This document shows positions 23,586 through 34,585 of a stretch of 64,000 bases of DNA, one piece after another (the first letter of the stretch is position 1; each line of letters opens with the position of its first letter). The translations under genes were made by a program, and so were the position numbers. Below the pieces are notes generated by a model, which had not been told where the DNA came from, did no database searches, and saw nothing but the letters and a program-made list of their open reading frames with translations. The DNA comes from Caprimulgus europaeus (taxonomy: Eukaryota > Chordata > Aves > Caprimulgiformes > Caprimulgidae). The stretch lies in assembly GCA_907165065.1 (NCBI GenBank), contig OU015528.1:24386015-24450014 (forward strand). The letters are read 5' to 3'.

Positions 23586-25155
23586 GAAGGTAAAATTGAA
23601 CTCTGGAGTTCCTTACTAGTTGCTGTACAGGATTTATTAATCTTGTCCTTTGACCTTCCCATTTGACATAGACCATGGTTGATTTTGGTCCATGTGGATT
23701 CAATACTGTACTTTGATGTGACAAGAAAAAATTATATTTAAGCAATGCCAATGCATTTTTTTTTTAATGGAATTGAACAATTTCCTGAGCCCTGAGTATT
23801 GATTACTGTTTATTGCTTCTATTAAAATATCTACATTTCAATTAATGATGGTGTAGATTACTTCCACAAAATTTCCTCAGACTTTTTGAAAATTTGGCTA
23901 ACCTCTACATAAGAGATTAAATGTATATTTATACCACAACTTTTATATGCCTACCATTGAGTAGTTGTAGATAAATAGCCTACAATCTCAACTACTATAG
24001 TTTCTGTGCCATATTTGTGTCAGTCATGTATGGTATGTGTTTATATAAACCTTGTATGATTTTTTCTTCCTTTTTTGTAGTGTTTCCTATGTCTCTATGC
24101 TGTTCCTAGGATGAATACAATGACATACCAATGAAAGACATTATTTGAAGAACTGATATATAAAACAAATTTAAAACAAAGTAAAGGCTACAAAGACTTA
24201 ATCCACATTCATTTGACATAAATGAAAAGACTTTTTGTTGCTTTCTGTGAACTTTTGGTAAACCCCAGAGACTGTCAGAGTAGTGATGAGGAATAACACT
24301 TGAAAACCAGAAAATGCATGGGTTTTCCAATCCTTAAAAGAACAAAAGCTATTTCAGTGTGAAATAGAAAGCCAGGATCTGTGTTGGCATTACTCCTAGT
24401 ATTCCAGCTTCTAGTATATGGATCTATATATTCCAACTGAGATGGTGACCAAGGACCCTGAATGTACTTGAGAATTTGGGCAATATATGCATAATTTCAC
24501 ATTTCAGTAATTGAGTCTTTGACATTGTATGTAATTTTGCTTCTCTATTCTAGTTATAGTTATTGTTAAATGTCACCTACTGAAGGTAATATTTAAATGC
24601 CTGAAAAAGGCACCTGGATCTGGATTGTGTTGAGAAACTTCTGAAGGCAGTGGGAGCATGGGCAAACAGCAGCTTTAAAATGTAAACTTTATTAAAGCAA
24701 ATTCTTTTATGTAAGTACCTAAAGATAAATTGAAAAATCTTTTTCTGACTTCCACTTTCAAAACTCTTAAGGCAAATACATAGTTACAAGAGAATACATC
24801 AATGTCCTTTCATCCAATGGAAGGACACATTTTTAATTGGTGAACCATATAAATAATGCAATCCTTTCTAGAGCAGCTTCTACATGTAGAACATGAAGCA
24901 ACAAAGAATCTAGCATTTCTGTAATTAATACTGAAAATGTTCTTAATGTCCTTTAATGTAGACATTAAAGTTTGCCGATTTCTTTCAAATATCTTTCGTA
25001 AAAAATTAGTAATAAAAAAATATTATATCCTCTCCATAACATCAGTGATATCTGGGCTAGTAGCTTAAGAGCACAGGTGAAAATATATAAATGAAATAAT
25101 TCTGGTGTGGGTTCTGTCCCCTCCCCCCCTTTTTTTTTTCCTTTTTATTCCCCAG
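23586..25155. other. Unique AT-rich DNA ending in a strong polypyrimidine tract
   Basis: No gene recognised. The last 40 bases (C/T tract from about 25,115, then TTTTTATTCCCCAG) form one of the strongest splice acceptors in the window. Confidence 0.45.
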
Positions 25156-25428
25156 TGTGGCAGTAATGTTCATGAACAGAGCCATCTTTTTGATAGACTG
25201 GAGAGGATGGATTTATGCAACAAACGTGAATATCTGCGTGTCAGAGCATCACAGTATTTTGTTTTATTTTCCATGAGATATAACTCCGTAGTGGAGAAGA
25301 GAAGTGGAGAAGGTACATGGATCTAGAATAGAACTGGAGAAAACAGGACACATATCATGAACAGTTGCAAAAAATTCTAAGTTGCAAGTAAACTGCTAGG
25401 GCTAAAGAGCAAAAAGCCAAAGTTTTAT
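25156..25428 (+). other. Candidate exon (5'UTR or non-coding), strong acceptor and GTAAGT donor
   Basis: The acceptor ends CCCCAG at 25,155 after a long C/T tract. The next consensus donor is ATG|GTAAGT with its GT at 25,429, giving a 273-base exon; a weaker alternative, AAG|GTACAT at 25,313, would give 157 bases. From the acceptor one frame stays open for 56 codons (starting CGSNVHEQSHLFDRLERMD) to a TAG near 25,324, and a second frame for about 38 codons. Neither frame reaches the GTAAGT donor, so the long form would be untranslated or terminal. It lies on the same strand as, and 2.8 kb before, the candidate coding exon at 28.3 kb. Support is splice-site grammar only. Confidence 0.25.
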
Positions 25429-28260
25429 GGTAAGTCTCTCCTCTGAATGTTTGGGAGAATTAAATTAAAATCTTACAGCTACTAATGACAAGAATGGGAA
25501 TACATCTTTGATGTCCAGGCTATTTTGACAAAACTTTTACTTTCCTCATTCATTTTCCAAGTAGCCATAGAAATGCAAAATAAAATTAGTTTAGGTTTTA
25601 CTAAGTAAATTAATTATGGCCACTCTTAAAAAAAAACAAATACACATAATCTTATTTAATTTACTCACAGGTGATACAATGCCAATGTGAATACTGAGTT
25701 CCTTCATGGAAAAATGTTTAGTACAGACAAACGAAATACAAATATAAGGAAAATATTACAGAGGGAACCATATATTTCCATTTTGAAACATTATTTTAAT
25801 GTCTATGAGTTATATTTCAAGGTCAGGTACGTATTAAATATTGAAGAGGTTTGCTTATCCTCATTCAGACTGGTGATATGCTATTCATTGTTTCTGAATA
25901 CTACTGTTTCCTCATGCAGGCAAGCCAGAATGCACAATAGTTGCCAAATATTTAATCTAGTTCTGATAATTAAACTCCATTTGACCAGAAGTTGAAAACT
26001 GGATTTGTTTCCAGAATCTGTTAGAATATAGTATTTAAAAGACTGCCTAGCCAACTTTTATAGGCAGTATGGACTGTCATTTCAAGATTTTTTTTTAACT
26101 GGTTAGATAGATTTCCTTTTATTGGAAATACTGTTTTTCAAAAAGTTTTGGATCTCCATCTAGTTGTTTTAGATTAAGAGGCTGTACCATAACATGTATA
26201 ATAATTCTAAACAACAAGAAAAAGTTCTCAAGGTGTTATTTTTGGCTTTTACTTTGAGGAATGAGTGGAAATAAAACAGCATGATGAATTTTGTATTTCT
26301 AGTTAGAAAAATGATGAAAACACTAAAAAGCAAAGAGAAAAAGCATTTACGAATCCTTTCTGCATCTGTTGACATCAATGGGAATTTTGCCATTTACCAC
26401 AAATGGAAGTAAAATTACACTCAAAGATGGCAATTCTGAGGACCATCTGTGAAAGGTTTCTGGATTGTTCTATCTAGAATGGAAATTTTAATGGTAATAG
26501 TTTCATTTGTTTGTTTTTAGCAGATAGTTCTCTTATAATTACTTTTACACAGAACTCTGTTAAAACAATGTTAATGGGAAAGTGGAAGCAAACACAATTA
26601 GGAAAAAACAAGGAATAAAAGATAACAATTTCAGTTGGGGCTTCCACAATGGTTTTGATCCAGCTTGGTTTTACTGAGGTATTTGAACACATCAGAAATC
26701 ACCAGCAATATACAGTATCACTAGCTTTAGATGTACAAGAGAGGGCAATTTATGCTTTAGTATCTGTGGCTAATGAGGCAAAATTATAGATATTGTGTGA
26801 GTTGTAGTTAATTAGATTTTCTTTGGTTTATATCTTAAAGTTGTTTTAATATACCCTTTGCACCTTTTTTTGTGATTAGCAGTAACAAAATGTGTGTTAT
26901 AAAATGGAAGTGTGCTTATTACAGAATGAAAACTAGTATTTATTTTTTATTATGCTTTAAAGGCATGGAAGCATCTGTACCACTGTGAACACAAATGCGT
27001 TGGGTCCCCTGGCTGCTGCTGAAATAAAGCAGTGATGAGGATATGGTCCAAGTGTACTATGACTTGTTCTGAACTATGGGTTCTTTGTAGCAAGTTTAGG
27101 AATGAAAATGTACTATTTTACAGGTAACACCTCTGAAATACAGAGCTAAGTTGATCGTATTAAAATTACTTTCTACACTAACATCTAAGGGGATTGCTTC
27201 CTATCAAAGTGAGCATAGAGTTTGTATGATGTTTGTCCAACCATGGAAATTATTCTTGGGTCTGTGGAATTTAAAAGTGTAGGACTATTGCTGTGCAGTT
27301 CCACAGGTTCACTGACTGTTCTTTCTGCCCAGGAAAGATAGAACTCGGGAGTTCAGCTGCTGTTCTTGGGGGGCAGAGTATTTTTATGTGTTTTTGGAGT
27401 TTAGAATCTAACCCTAGAGTAATATGCTGAACATCCCTTTTGTCTCTTATTGCACAATAAAAATTAAGTGACTGAAAATGTGTTAGTTTGACACAATGTT
27501 GATGATTGGATAAACTATATCAAAGCAACATTCAGAGAATATGTTACCTGAATACATGCTGGGTGAAATTCCTATTTAGACAAACATTTTTAGCTTTACA
27601 AGTAATTATATTTGCAATTACCTCATTTTGCCTTCTCTCACCTCAGAAGGATACAACTATAAACTGGTATAGTGGTCATTAATAATTCAATTTCTTTCAA
27701 GTGCTGAAGAGTTTTAGCATTGCCTTTGGACTTACCAGCAAGTAACTGGACAACAAAAAAATAATAAATAAACAAAGTAAGTAGTGGAATTACTGTATTC
27801 TGGGAGTGTCATGAAATAACTGCTGCACAGTGTCAGCAGTCATTTTTCAAAGTTAACATGGTGTGTCCTGTGTAAAAAGGAATATATATTAAAGGAGGTG
27901 TAATACAATATTTATATATACAATAAATTTGCAGTGTTACGCTTAGAGGATAACCTAAGTATTTCTGTGTTGTTAGAAACTAGTGTTGAGTTGTGCAGAT
28001 AATGTCCTCAAGCTGTAGTGATAATGAAGCATCACTTGACTGTAATTCTATTTTTCATAGCAAAAGTCTTTTTTTATTTGTTAGGATTTGATAAGAGAAA
28101 ATATTGTACTTGAATAATTCATTGTGTTGTTTCTGAAACATACTTTCACAGTGGGGAGGGAGGAAGGAAGAATTTTTAAAGGATTGCCTGATTTCTATAT
28201 GGTACACATGAAAAAGAGTGTTTTGTGTTATGCAGTTGGTTTGGAGCTGCTGTTGCACAG
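25429..28260. other. AT-rich DNA, possible intron
   Basis: No repeat or gene recognised. It would be an intron if the flanking exon candidates are joined. It ends GCTGCTGTTGCACAG at 28,260, a moderate acceptor. Confidence 0.4.
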
Positions 28261-28381
28261 GGAAGAGGTTTTTCTGGAAGGCTTAGCCCCCATGTGAACC
28301 TTCACTGGAGCTGACTCTCCTACCTCTCTGCTCCTTCTGTGTCCTGCAACATGGAGCCAGCTGGTGTGGGGAACTCGGCAG
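28261..28381 (+). CDS. Candidate first coding exon, unknown protein (start codon at 28,351)
   Basis: ATG at 28,351 sits in a strong Kozak context (A at -3, G at +4). Ten codons follow (MEPAGVGNSA) and a first base G, then donor GTAATT at 28,382, so the exon ends in phase 1. A TGA lies in the same frame at 28,312, consistent with this ATG being the real start. The 5' boundary is uncertain: the exon may begin at the acceptor ending 28,260 or be a first exon with a start site nearby. The stretch is noticeably more GC-rich than its flanks. The phase matches the open exon at 30,224, giving a 1,842-base GT-AG intron. I do not recognise the protein. Alternatives are a lncRNA exon or coincidence. Confidence 0.35.
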
Positions 28382-30223
28382 GTAATTCTGCACTTAAGTA
28401 GAAACACTGTGAATTAGTTAAGTGTCATCTGCAAAAATTGCTGATGCTTGACATGACCTCTAGAGAAAGCTGCTTTCCAGTGGGGAGAGGAAGTTCAGGG
28501 ACTTGAGAGAACTTGGCAACAGAAATGAGCTTGGGGTAAAGAAACAAATGTGTCTTGTCCTTCGATTTATAGCTACTGTGACACTTGCTAAAATCTTTGA
28601 AAAAAGTCTCTGTTTCCGCATTAAAATTATTCCTGTCAGGATGAACAATTTTATTAGGACTTTAGGTACAGAATAAATCACATAAATATGATATAGTGAC
28701 ATATATATCTCAATTTTCAGCAAAAATGTGCCACTATTGTAAAGCAGGAGACATTTTTGTTTATCCTTATTCAGGGAACAAGTTAAATATTTGCACTTAC
28801 TTAAGTGACTCCTAAGTCAGGGATATATTTCTTGTGCTGTCTCAAATAAGGATGACTTTTTGTTTTAGCACCATGATGAGAAAGCTAACAAATCTGATTG
28901 TCAGCAATGGTTTCCTCTAACCTCTCAAGGCCACACTAGAAGAGCTCTAGTAATGTCTGACTCTCAGGCTGCCTTTGTAATGACTATTTGGAGAGTCATC
29001 TTCTCTCATCAGCAATGATGACTATTCTACGGTGATTTTTAAAATGTCTCAGTGCACAACTTTGATCTTCATCGTGTGTTCCATTACCTGATGTTTATTC
29101 TGATTTATTATTCTGTAATTTATTCAGCAATTTCAGAAACTGCCTAATCCCTAGAGAGAGAACTGTATAAACAATCTTTTTTTTTTCATACTGGTAGCTT
29201 GATGTCCAGGGAAATTTTGGTACAGCTAAACTTAAGACTTTTACCTTTCTTATACTGAGAGATTTTAAAATATTTCCTGGCAGAGCAGTTGTTATTTGCA
29301 TGACAAGAACCCTTTAGTAAAAGACTAATAATCAGTAGATATTTTGAAAAAAATATACCCTGTAGCATTTTATTCAGCTTTGCAGTGTTTACCTGTAAAT
29401 ACAGATGCTTATGCAGGAAAGGAAGCTGCTAAATTCTTTGGTTTGTGACGGTGTTGTCAAAAAGCATTTCCCAGGTTGAGACTGTGGGAGTTGAGAGCAG
29501 GAAAGAGGCAAAAATTCTTTTCTACTCTAATTCAGAGGTCACTAGAGTTAAGCTATCATTAAATTTGGGGCAGATATTTTAATGAATTCCAGAAATGCAG
29601 CAACTGAATAGAAATAATAGGAATACAGAGATCTTATTTCTTATTTCCTATGAATTAGAGCGTTACTGCTGGTGGCCAAGCAGTTACAGTGAATAGGCAA
29701 GCTGAAAGAGAGTGGATTTTATTGAGATAAATCTTTTGTGAAGAAGAAATATTTCTAAATGAAGGATAATTGTTTCAAGGACCCACCGTGTAAATTTGTG
29801 TTTATGAAATTAAACTTTCCCTTCATTTTTATTTCTTTGCATTTTTTTCATGCTTTGCAGGAAACCAGTAAGCAGGTTTGGGAATGCTAGGGGTGAGAGA
29901 ATATCTGTAGCTTGTTCTTCCAAGCAGTTTGTAGATGAAAGCTAAGAAATCGTACACTAGAAGTAAATGAGCATGATAAATATAATCCTATTTATCAAAT
30001 GATATTTCATTGGGCTCGTATGACTAGAACACGTCTTTAAATATTGAGAGAAGAAAATATACACGTTGACTATCTTTTTTTATTTCTTTGCTATTCTTTT
30101 TATGATGGTTGATTTATTATATAGCACTATCTTCCATTTATAAGAATAGGAAATCCTGTCAGAGGAGGGTAATTGTATTTTGTAGGTTGTATTTCACCCT
30201 GTGAAAATGCTCTTTCTCACCAG
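28382..30223 (+). other. Candidate intron between the two exon calls
   Basis: Begins GTAATT and ends CTCTTTCTCACCAG, a good polypyrimidine tract and acceptor. No transposon is recognisable inside. Confidence 0.35.
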
Positions 30224-30356
30224 GTAGCACACTCAGCTACTCCACAAAGAACCCAAAGCGGAATCATCTGATTGACATCCATATTGGATTTTTCTCTGGC
30301 ACAGATGAGTATAGCTCCATGTACTGTGCTAATAAAACTTCATTGGTTCAGGTCAG
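30224..30356 (+). CDS. Candidate internal coding exon, unknown protein
   Basis: Acceptor TTTCTCACCAG at 30,223 and donor CAG|GTGAGG (GT at 30,357) bound 133 bases, with an alternative donor at 30,352 (CAG|GTCAGG). Only one of the three frames is open, and it is the phase demanded by the ATG exon at 28.3 kb: the joined codon is GGT, followed by 43 more. The peptide reads STLSYSTKNPKRN, then HLIDIHIGFFSGTDEYSS, then MYCANKTSLVQV. Composition is protein-like (mixed charged, aromatic and glycine residues, one NKT sequon, no membrane segment), unlike the A/T-driven frames elsewhere. Using the downstream donor the exon leaves in phase 2; the upstream one leaves in phase 0. No following exon could be assigned within the window. 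I do not recognise the family. Confidence 0.38.
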
Positions 30357-33300
30357 GTGAGGTTTTTAATTCATGTGGAAACATTGATGACATCATTTAT
30401 AGATTTTGTGTATAACACTGAAGATCATAGTGTTTGTTCAAATAAAGTTTTTGGCATCAAAGATATTAAGGAGAGTTCTTTATGAACAATGTCATTTCAC
30501 AATAATGGCATATAACTGTTTGTGGACTGGTCAGTTGAATAAGTAAAAGGCACAGTAATTTATTTTTACAGTTACATTACAGTTGTAATGGGAAGTATTG
30601 ATTTTTCTCTTACTACTAATGTGTTTAATGACCTTGCTAATGACATCTGTCACTACTGTTTCTTCTCAAATTCTACTGACGTTTTCTCTTCAGTGAAGTA
30701 AAAGATTTTAATTGCTTGTTGTATTGTTAGAATGAGAGTTGTTATTATTTTTGAAGTAGTATGATTGCTTAAAGACTTATTCTCTTGGAAAAAAAAGTGT
30801 TTTATAAACTATCCATTTTTTGGTCTTCAGAAAATAGTTCCTTGAGTGCTACATGTGGAATTAGTTCTTCATTTTCAGTTTTTCCTCGTTGATATTAAGT
30901 AGTGTTTGTGGAATTTAGTTGGGGATTTATTCTGCTCAAGAGTTTTCCTTCTGTTTTTAATGGTACTATTTGAAGGAAGGATATAAGGATATATGTTTTA
31001 ACTAAAACGTTGATGTACCATAACTCACTAAAAACGTATACCCATAGTTTTAAAAAAAAAAAAGTTTTAATTGTTTCTCTGTGATGACTTTTCTTTCAGA
31101 AGATAAGCTGAAGAAATAGAGCTTGTCTTGAAAAATTCTTTGTTTTCTGCTGCTTAACTTCATCTATTGCTTTTGAACATGGCTATTGAACACCAGCTAT
31201 TTAAAGTTAGAGTGTTTTCCATCAAGCAGCAAAGCTTTTAGTTTGCTTGTAGAATCATTAGTGATATAAAAAAAGATCAGGGGTAAAAGTCAAAGAAGTG
31301 GCTCCAGCACTGCTAAATGGTTTGCTCTCACTTTGTCCTCTAGTGTCAAGGGACAAGTGATCACAAAGATTATACATGATAATAATTTTTATGTGCATTA
31401 TAGGTAGCAACACTGCCTAGTTGATCTGGTCTAATTCTGGTGCAAAAGAGGAATACTCGCCTACTTCTGAGTACTCCAAACGGGCATGCTCTGATGTCAT
31501 GCTCACACCTACCACCCTGAAAGGCGGTACTTTGGGTTGCTATAACAACATCAGCCAGTCATTGTCTGACACTACAACATTATTGCAGGAGCTTTGAGGG
31601 AGTATTAACTGAAATACAATCACCATATGTTTTGACTGGTTTGCTTCTTTAAGAATGTCTATGCTGTGTATTCAGATGATATATCTACAGCATATTTTCT
31701 CTGTACATATGTAATTGGAATAACCAGTTTTTTCTGAACCTCTTTGGCATACCTATATAATATTTTAAAGTAGCACATTAGACTATATGTGGCAAAACCC
31801 AATATGCATTAGTGTAAAGTTACTCATGTTTACTTAATTTTTACATTAAAAATCAGTAAGGATAATGATTCAGAAAAGCTGAATATATACTATGGCATAT
31901 AACAGAAAAAGTTTCATCTGAGTAGGCCTTTGCATATAGCATGAAGAAATCGGAATCAGGTTTTCTCCCCTTATTGTATAGCACATTCTGTAAAAATCCA
32001 AATCAGTAGCTTGAAATTCTTGTTTTAACAACTAAAATGCACATGCAATGTGGGTGAAAACAGGATCTTTAGTTAACTGAACAACAGATTGTGGTTCACA
32101 TAATAAAATAAGTCAGCTTGCTTTAACCAGATTTCATAGAGTATCTGAAATAAAGAAAGCAAGCTTGCCAATAGCAGGAGCTAATGCTTCTGTACCTTTC
32201 ATTTTGTGCTCTGAAAAGGAAACCTCTTCTTAATCTTATTCATTTTCCAGAGGGAATATCAAATGCTGAGGCATATTGTCAGAGCTGCTTTATTATCACC
32301 ATTTACAGAGGTTACCTGAATTAATTGACTTCTTACCATACATACTGTTAAGCTACCCTTTTCCTGACATTTGTGGAAAGGTGACAGGCTTACAGCCATT
32401 GGCTATCTGTTGATGGTTGTTTCACAATGTTTATTTCTCAAAACACAGTAACTCTAAAATTACAAGCAAATAATTGCATTGCTGCAAAGGAACAGGTTCT
32501 TTATGATGTTCTTTGAGGTGCACAGGAGTGAGGGGGTGGGGGAAGAAAAAGAGGTAGAAGAAATAATCTAAATACTGAGCTGGTTTTAATACAGACATAG
32601 TATTCTAAAAAGCAAACAAAAACGTGCAGGAAGATTTAACATGTATTTTTTTCACTTTGAAGCATGCATTAGGTAGCTAACCTGCCTTTTACATGGTGTA
32701 AAGTAAAATATCTCTCTGGCTTTCGCTGATGCATGAATCAGATCCATGCTGGTGGACTTAACTGAATGTGTTTTCATCTGAAGGGATACTGAGGTACTCT
32801 TATACTGCATGAAAGAAATGACATACAGATGCATAAACATAAACACAGTAGGCAACAGCAGTGGTAGCATGGAATTTTGTGTAGATTAAATTGTTTAAAT
32901 AGAAAATCACTGTCTTTTTCTAGCCCCCTGCATTGTTGCCCTCTTAGCCCCCCCTATGCTAGGTTCTTCTCTTTATGAACAGCAGTGCTGGGCAAAAACT
33001 CCAACTAGACATGTGAAAACAAAGACATGAAAAGCAAAGACAAACAGTTCTGAGCCTTCCTATACTAAAACAGGAAAAGCTTTTATAGTGATGGATTTGA
33101 ACAATCTCCTTACATGAAAATATACTTTAGAGGCACCCTGCTGCGATCCTGTTAATTACCAAAGAAGATTAGAACTCTTCTGTTTAATGCAATCCTTTTT
33201 ACCTAATGCATCCATTCCATCTGCATCAGTAATCAGACATTCACACTGTCCTTTCTGACTGGAAAGGGGATGTTTTTAAGCGAAGTCACTTGCTACAATC

Positions 33301-33913
33301 CTTAAGATGTAGCCTGGCAGAAATTCAATAACTGTTTGTGATATGCTCATTCAGCCTTGCTGCTCGGTGGCTTTTAGGTCCTGACATAAACAGCACTTCC
33401 CTTAATCCTAGCACTGGAGAGAAGAAAAGGGGTTGTCCTGTATCTTGTTTTATTGGTTTCAAAACACAGAACAACTCTGTAATTTGATTTTGCATCTGAA
33501 ACATCAGGGCAAATGTTCTCCCTTTATAATTTTTTATCCTTTGATGTTATTTCGAGCTAACAAATGCACAAATCTGACACTCTTTCAAGTATATCTAGAT
33601 GATCTCTGGCACAGAAAGCAAATAGCATTTGCATTTCCATTCAGAAAGTAAAACGTTAAAATACACTAATAAAATAACTCTACAAAAAGAAGAAAGGGGA
33701 AAGAGCTTACACATCAAGATAAAAGTCAGGATAAAATTGAAAATAAAGAGGAACTTACCCTATAATAAGAGTAGTTTCAGAGCTAGAAGAGTTCTTGCAT
33801 CTCGGCAATTTTGATTCCTTAATTCAGGTAGCCACATACTTGTACTGAAGCCAGAGTCTGAATAGATGTGCATATGTGTATGTGTGAGTTGGTGTGCTTG
33901 CGTGTGTCTAAGG
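30357..33913. other. AT-rich DNA with possible regulatory islands
   Basis: No transposon recognised in 3.5 kb. GC content rises in patches (31.43-31.6, 32.28-32.5 and 33.15-33.4 kb). The first holds a CRE-like TGATGTCA (31,492-31,499) and an X-box-like GTTGCTATAACAAC (31,536-31,549). Absence of repeats plus dense transcription-factor-like words suggests conserved non-coding DNA upstream of the 34-kb promoter candidate, but conservation cannot be seen from one sequence. Confidence 0.3.
31492..31549. promoter_or_regulatory. CRE-like and RFX X-box-like motifs
   Basis: TGATGTCA differs by one base from the TGACGTCA CRE. GTTGCTATAACAAC differs from the palindromic RFX X-box GTTGCCATGGCAAC by three transitions. 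They are 36 bases apart. Motif matches alone are weak evidence. Confidence 0.25.
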
Positions 33914-34330
33914 GTATATAATACAAAGATGTATCTATTGATATCCTACAACATGAGAGACTCTCTGTGCCGCCAGCTGAGATCCCTTAACGTCTGCCAG
34001 AGCGCTGTTGCTGCCTGACTGGCTGAGACTTGCAATCCGTGGAGAGAGGCAGGGAGAGAGAGAGAGATGTGCTCGCTAGCTCTTCTTATTTCTCCTTGTT
34101 TCCATGGTGGTTAGTGGTGCATCGTTCACCCGTTCAGTTGTCACACTGACATGGTGCTGCCTGCTCAGCGCTCATTAATAACTGAGCCCCTTCCACTCCC
34201 CAGAGAGGAGCCAATGCCTCAGCGTGCCCAGGACGCGCGGCTGCGCCAGCCTGGTTGGCCGTAGGAAGCTGTCTGTTACGTGACACTGCTGCTTCGGTAC
34301 GGATACATGAAACAAGCCTTTCCACAGTTC
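33914..34330 (+). promoter_or_regulatory. Candidate TATA-containing, CpG-rich promoter and first exon
   Basis: TATATAAT at 33,915-33,922 (context AGGGTATATAATACAAAG) would place a plus-strand start near 33,945-33,950. By eye about 17 CpG dinucleotides follow between 33,960 and 34,310, whereas CpG is very rare in the rest of the non-repeat DNA. The block also contains CCAAT (34,210-34,214), a GAGA run (34,051-34,066) and GTTACGTGAC (34,274-34,283), an ACGTG core shared by CRE/E-box/HIF-type sites. Short upstream-type frames start at ATG 33,953 (21 codons) and 34,067. I found no clear downstream donor, so the first-exon boundary is open. A minus-strand promoter is also possible. It may be a first exon of the same gene as the 28-30 kb exons or of a gene extending rightward. 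Confidence 0.45.
34051..34066 (+). repeat. (GA)n run
   Basis: Short GAGAGA tract inside the CpG-rich candidate promoter, a frequent feature of 5'UTRs and GAGA-type promoters. Confidence 0.8.
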
Positions 34331-34405
34331 CAGAGATCTCTTCCAATTTGTGGGAGTTACAGGGCATGCTTTGTGTTTGTACAGAACAGCTCAGGAGGTT
34401 TAAAT

Positions 34406-34441
<36 letters not shown>
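34406..34441. repeat. C8 T28 homopolymer junction
   Basis: Eight C followed by 28 T, the longest homopolymer in the window, about 100 bases beyond the CpG-rich block. In raw assemblies such a tract often has uncertain length. Confidence 0.9.
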
Positions 34442-34444
<3 letters not shown>

Positions 34445-34557
34445 GCTATTTAAGGATGTTATCTGTGTTCGGAACAACTGATTAGAGATCACTGAAGTTC
34501 TGCAAAGGCTGCTGTAGTTTAGAGGATACTGCATGTCGATTCCATTCAGGAAAAATG

Positions 34558-34585
34558 CACACACACACACCCCCCCCCCCGCCCC
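34558..34585. repeat. (CA)n followed by C-run
   Basis: CA repeat (34,558-34,570) running straight into eleven C, then GCCCC. With the C8T28 tract it brackets a roughly 115-base segment. Confidence 0.9.

Noticed and set aside
34067-34171. Short ATG frames in the CpG-rich block as signal-peptide exons
   Set aside because: They stop within 15-24 codons and no in-frame consensus donor precedes the stops.
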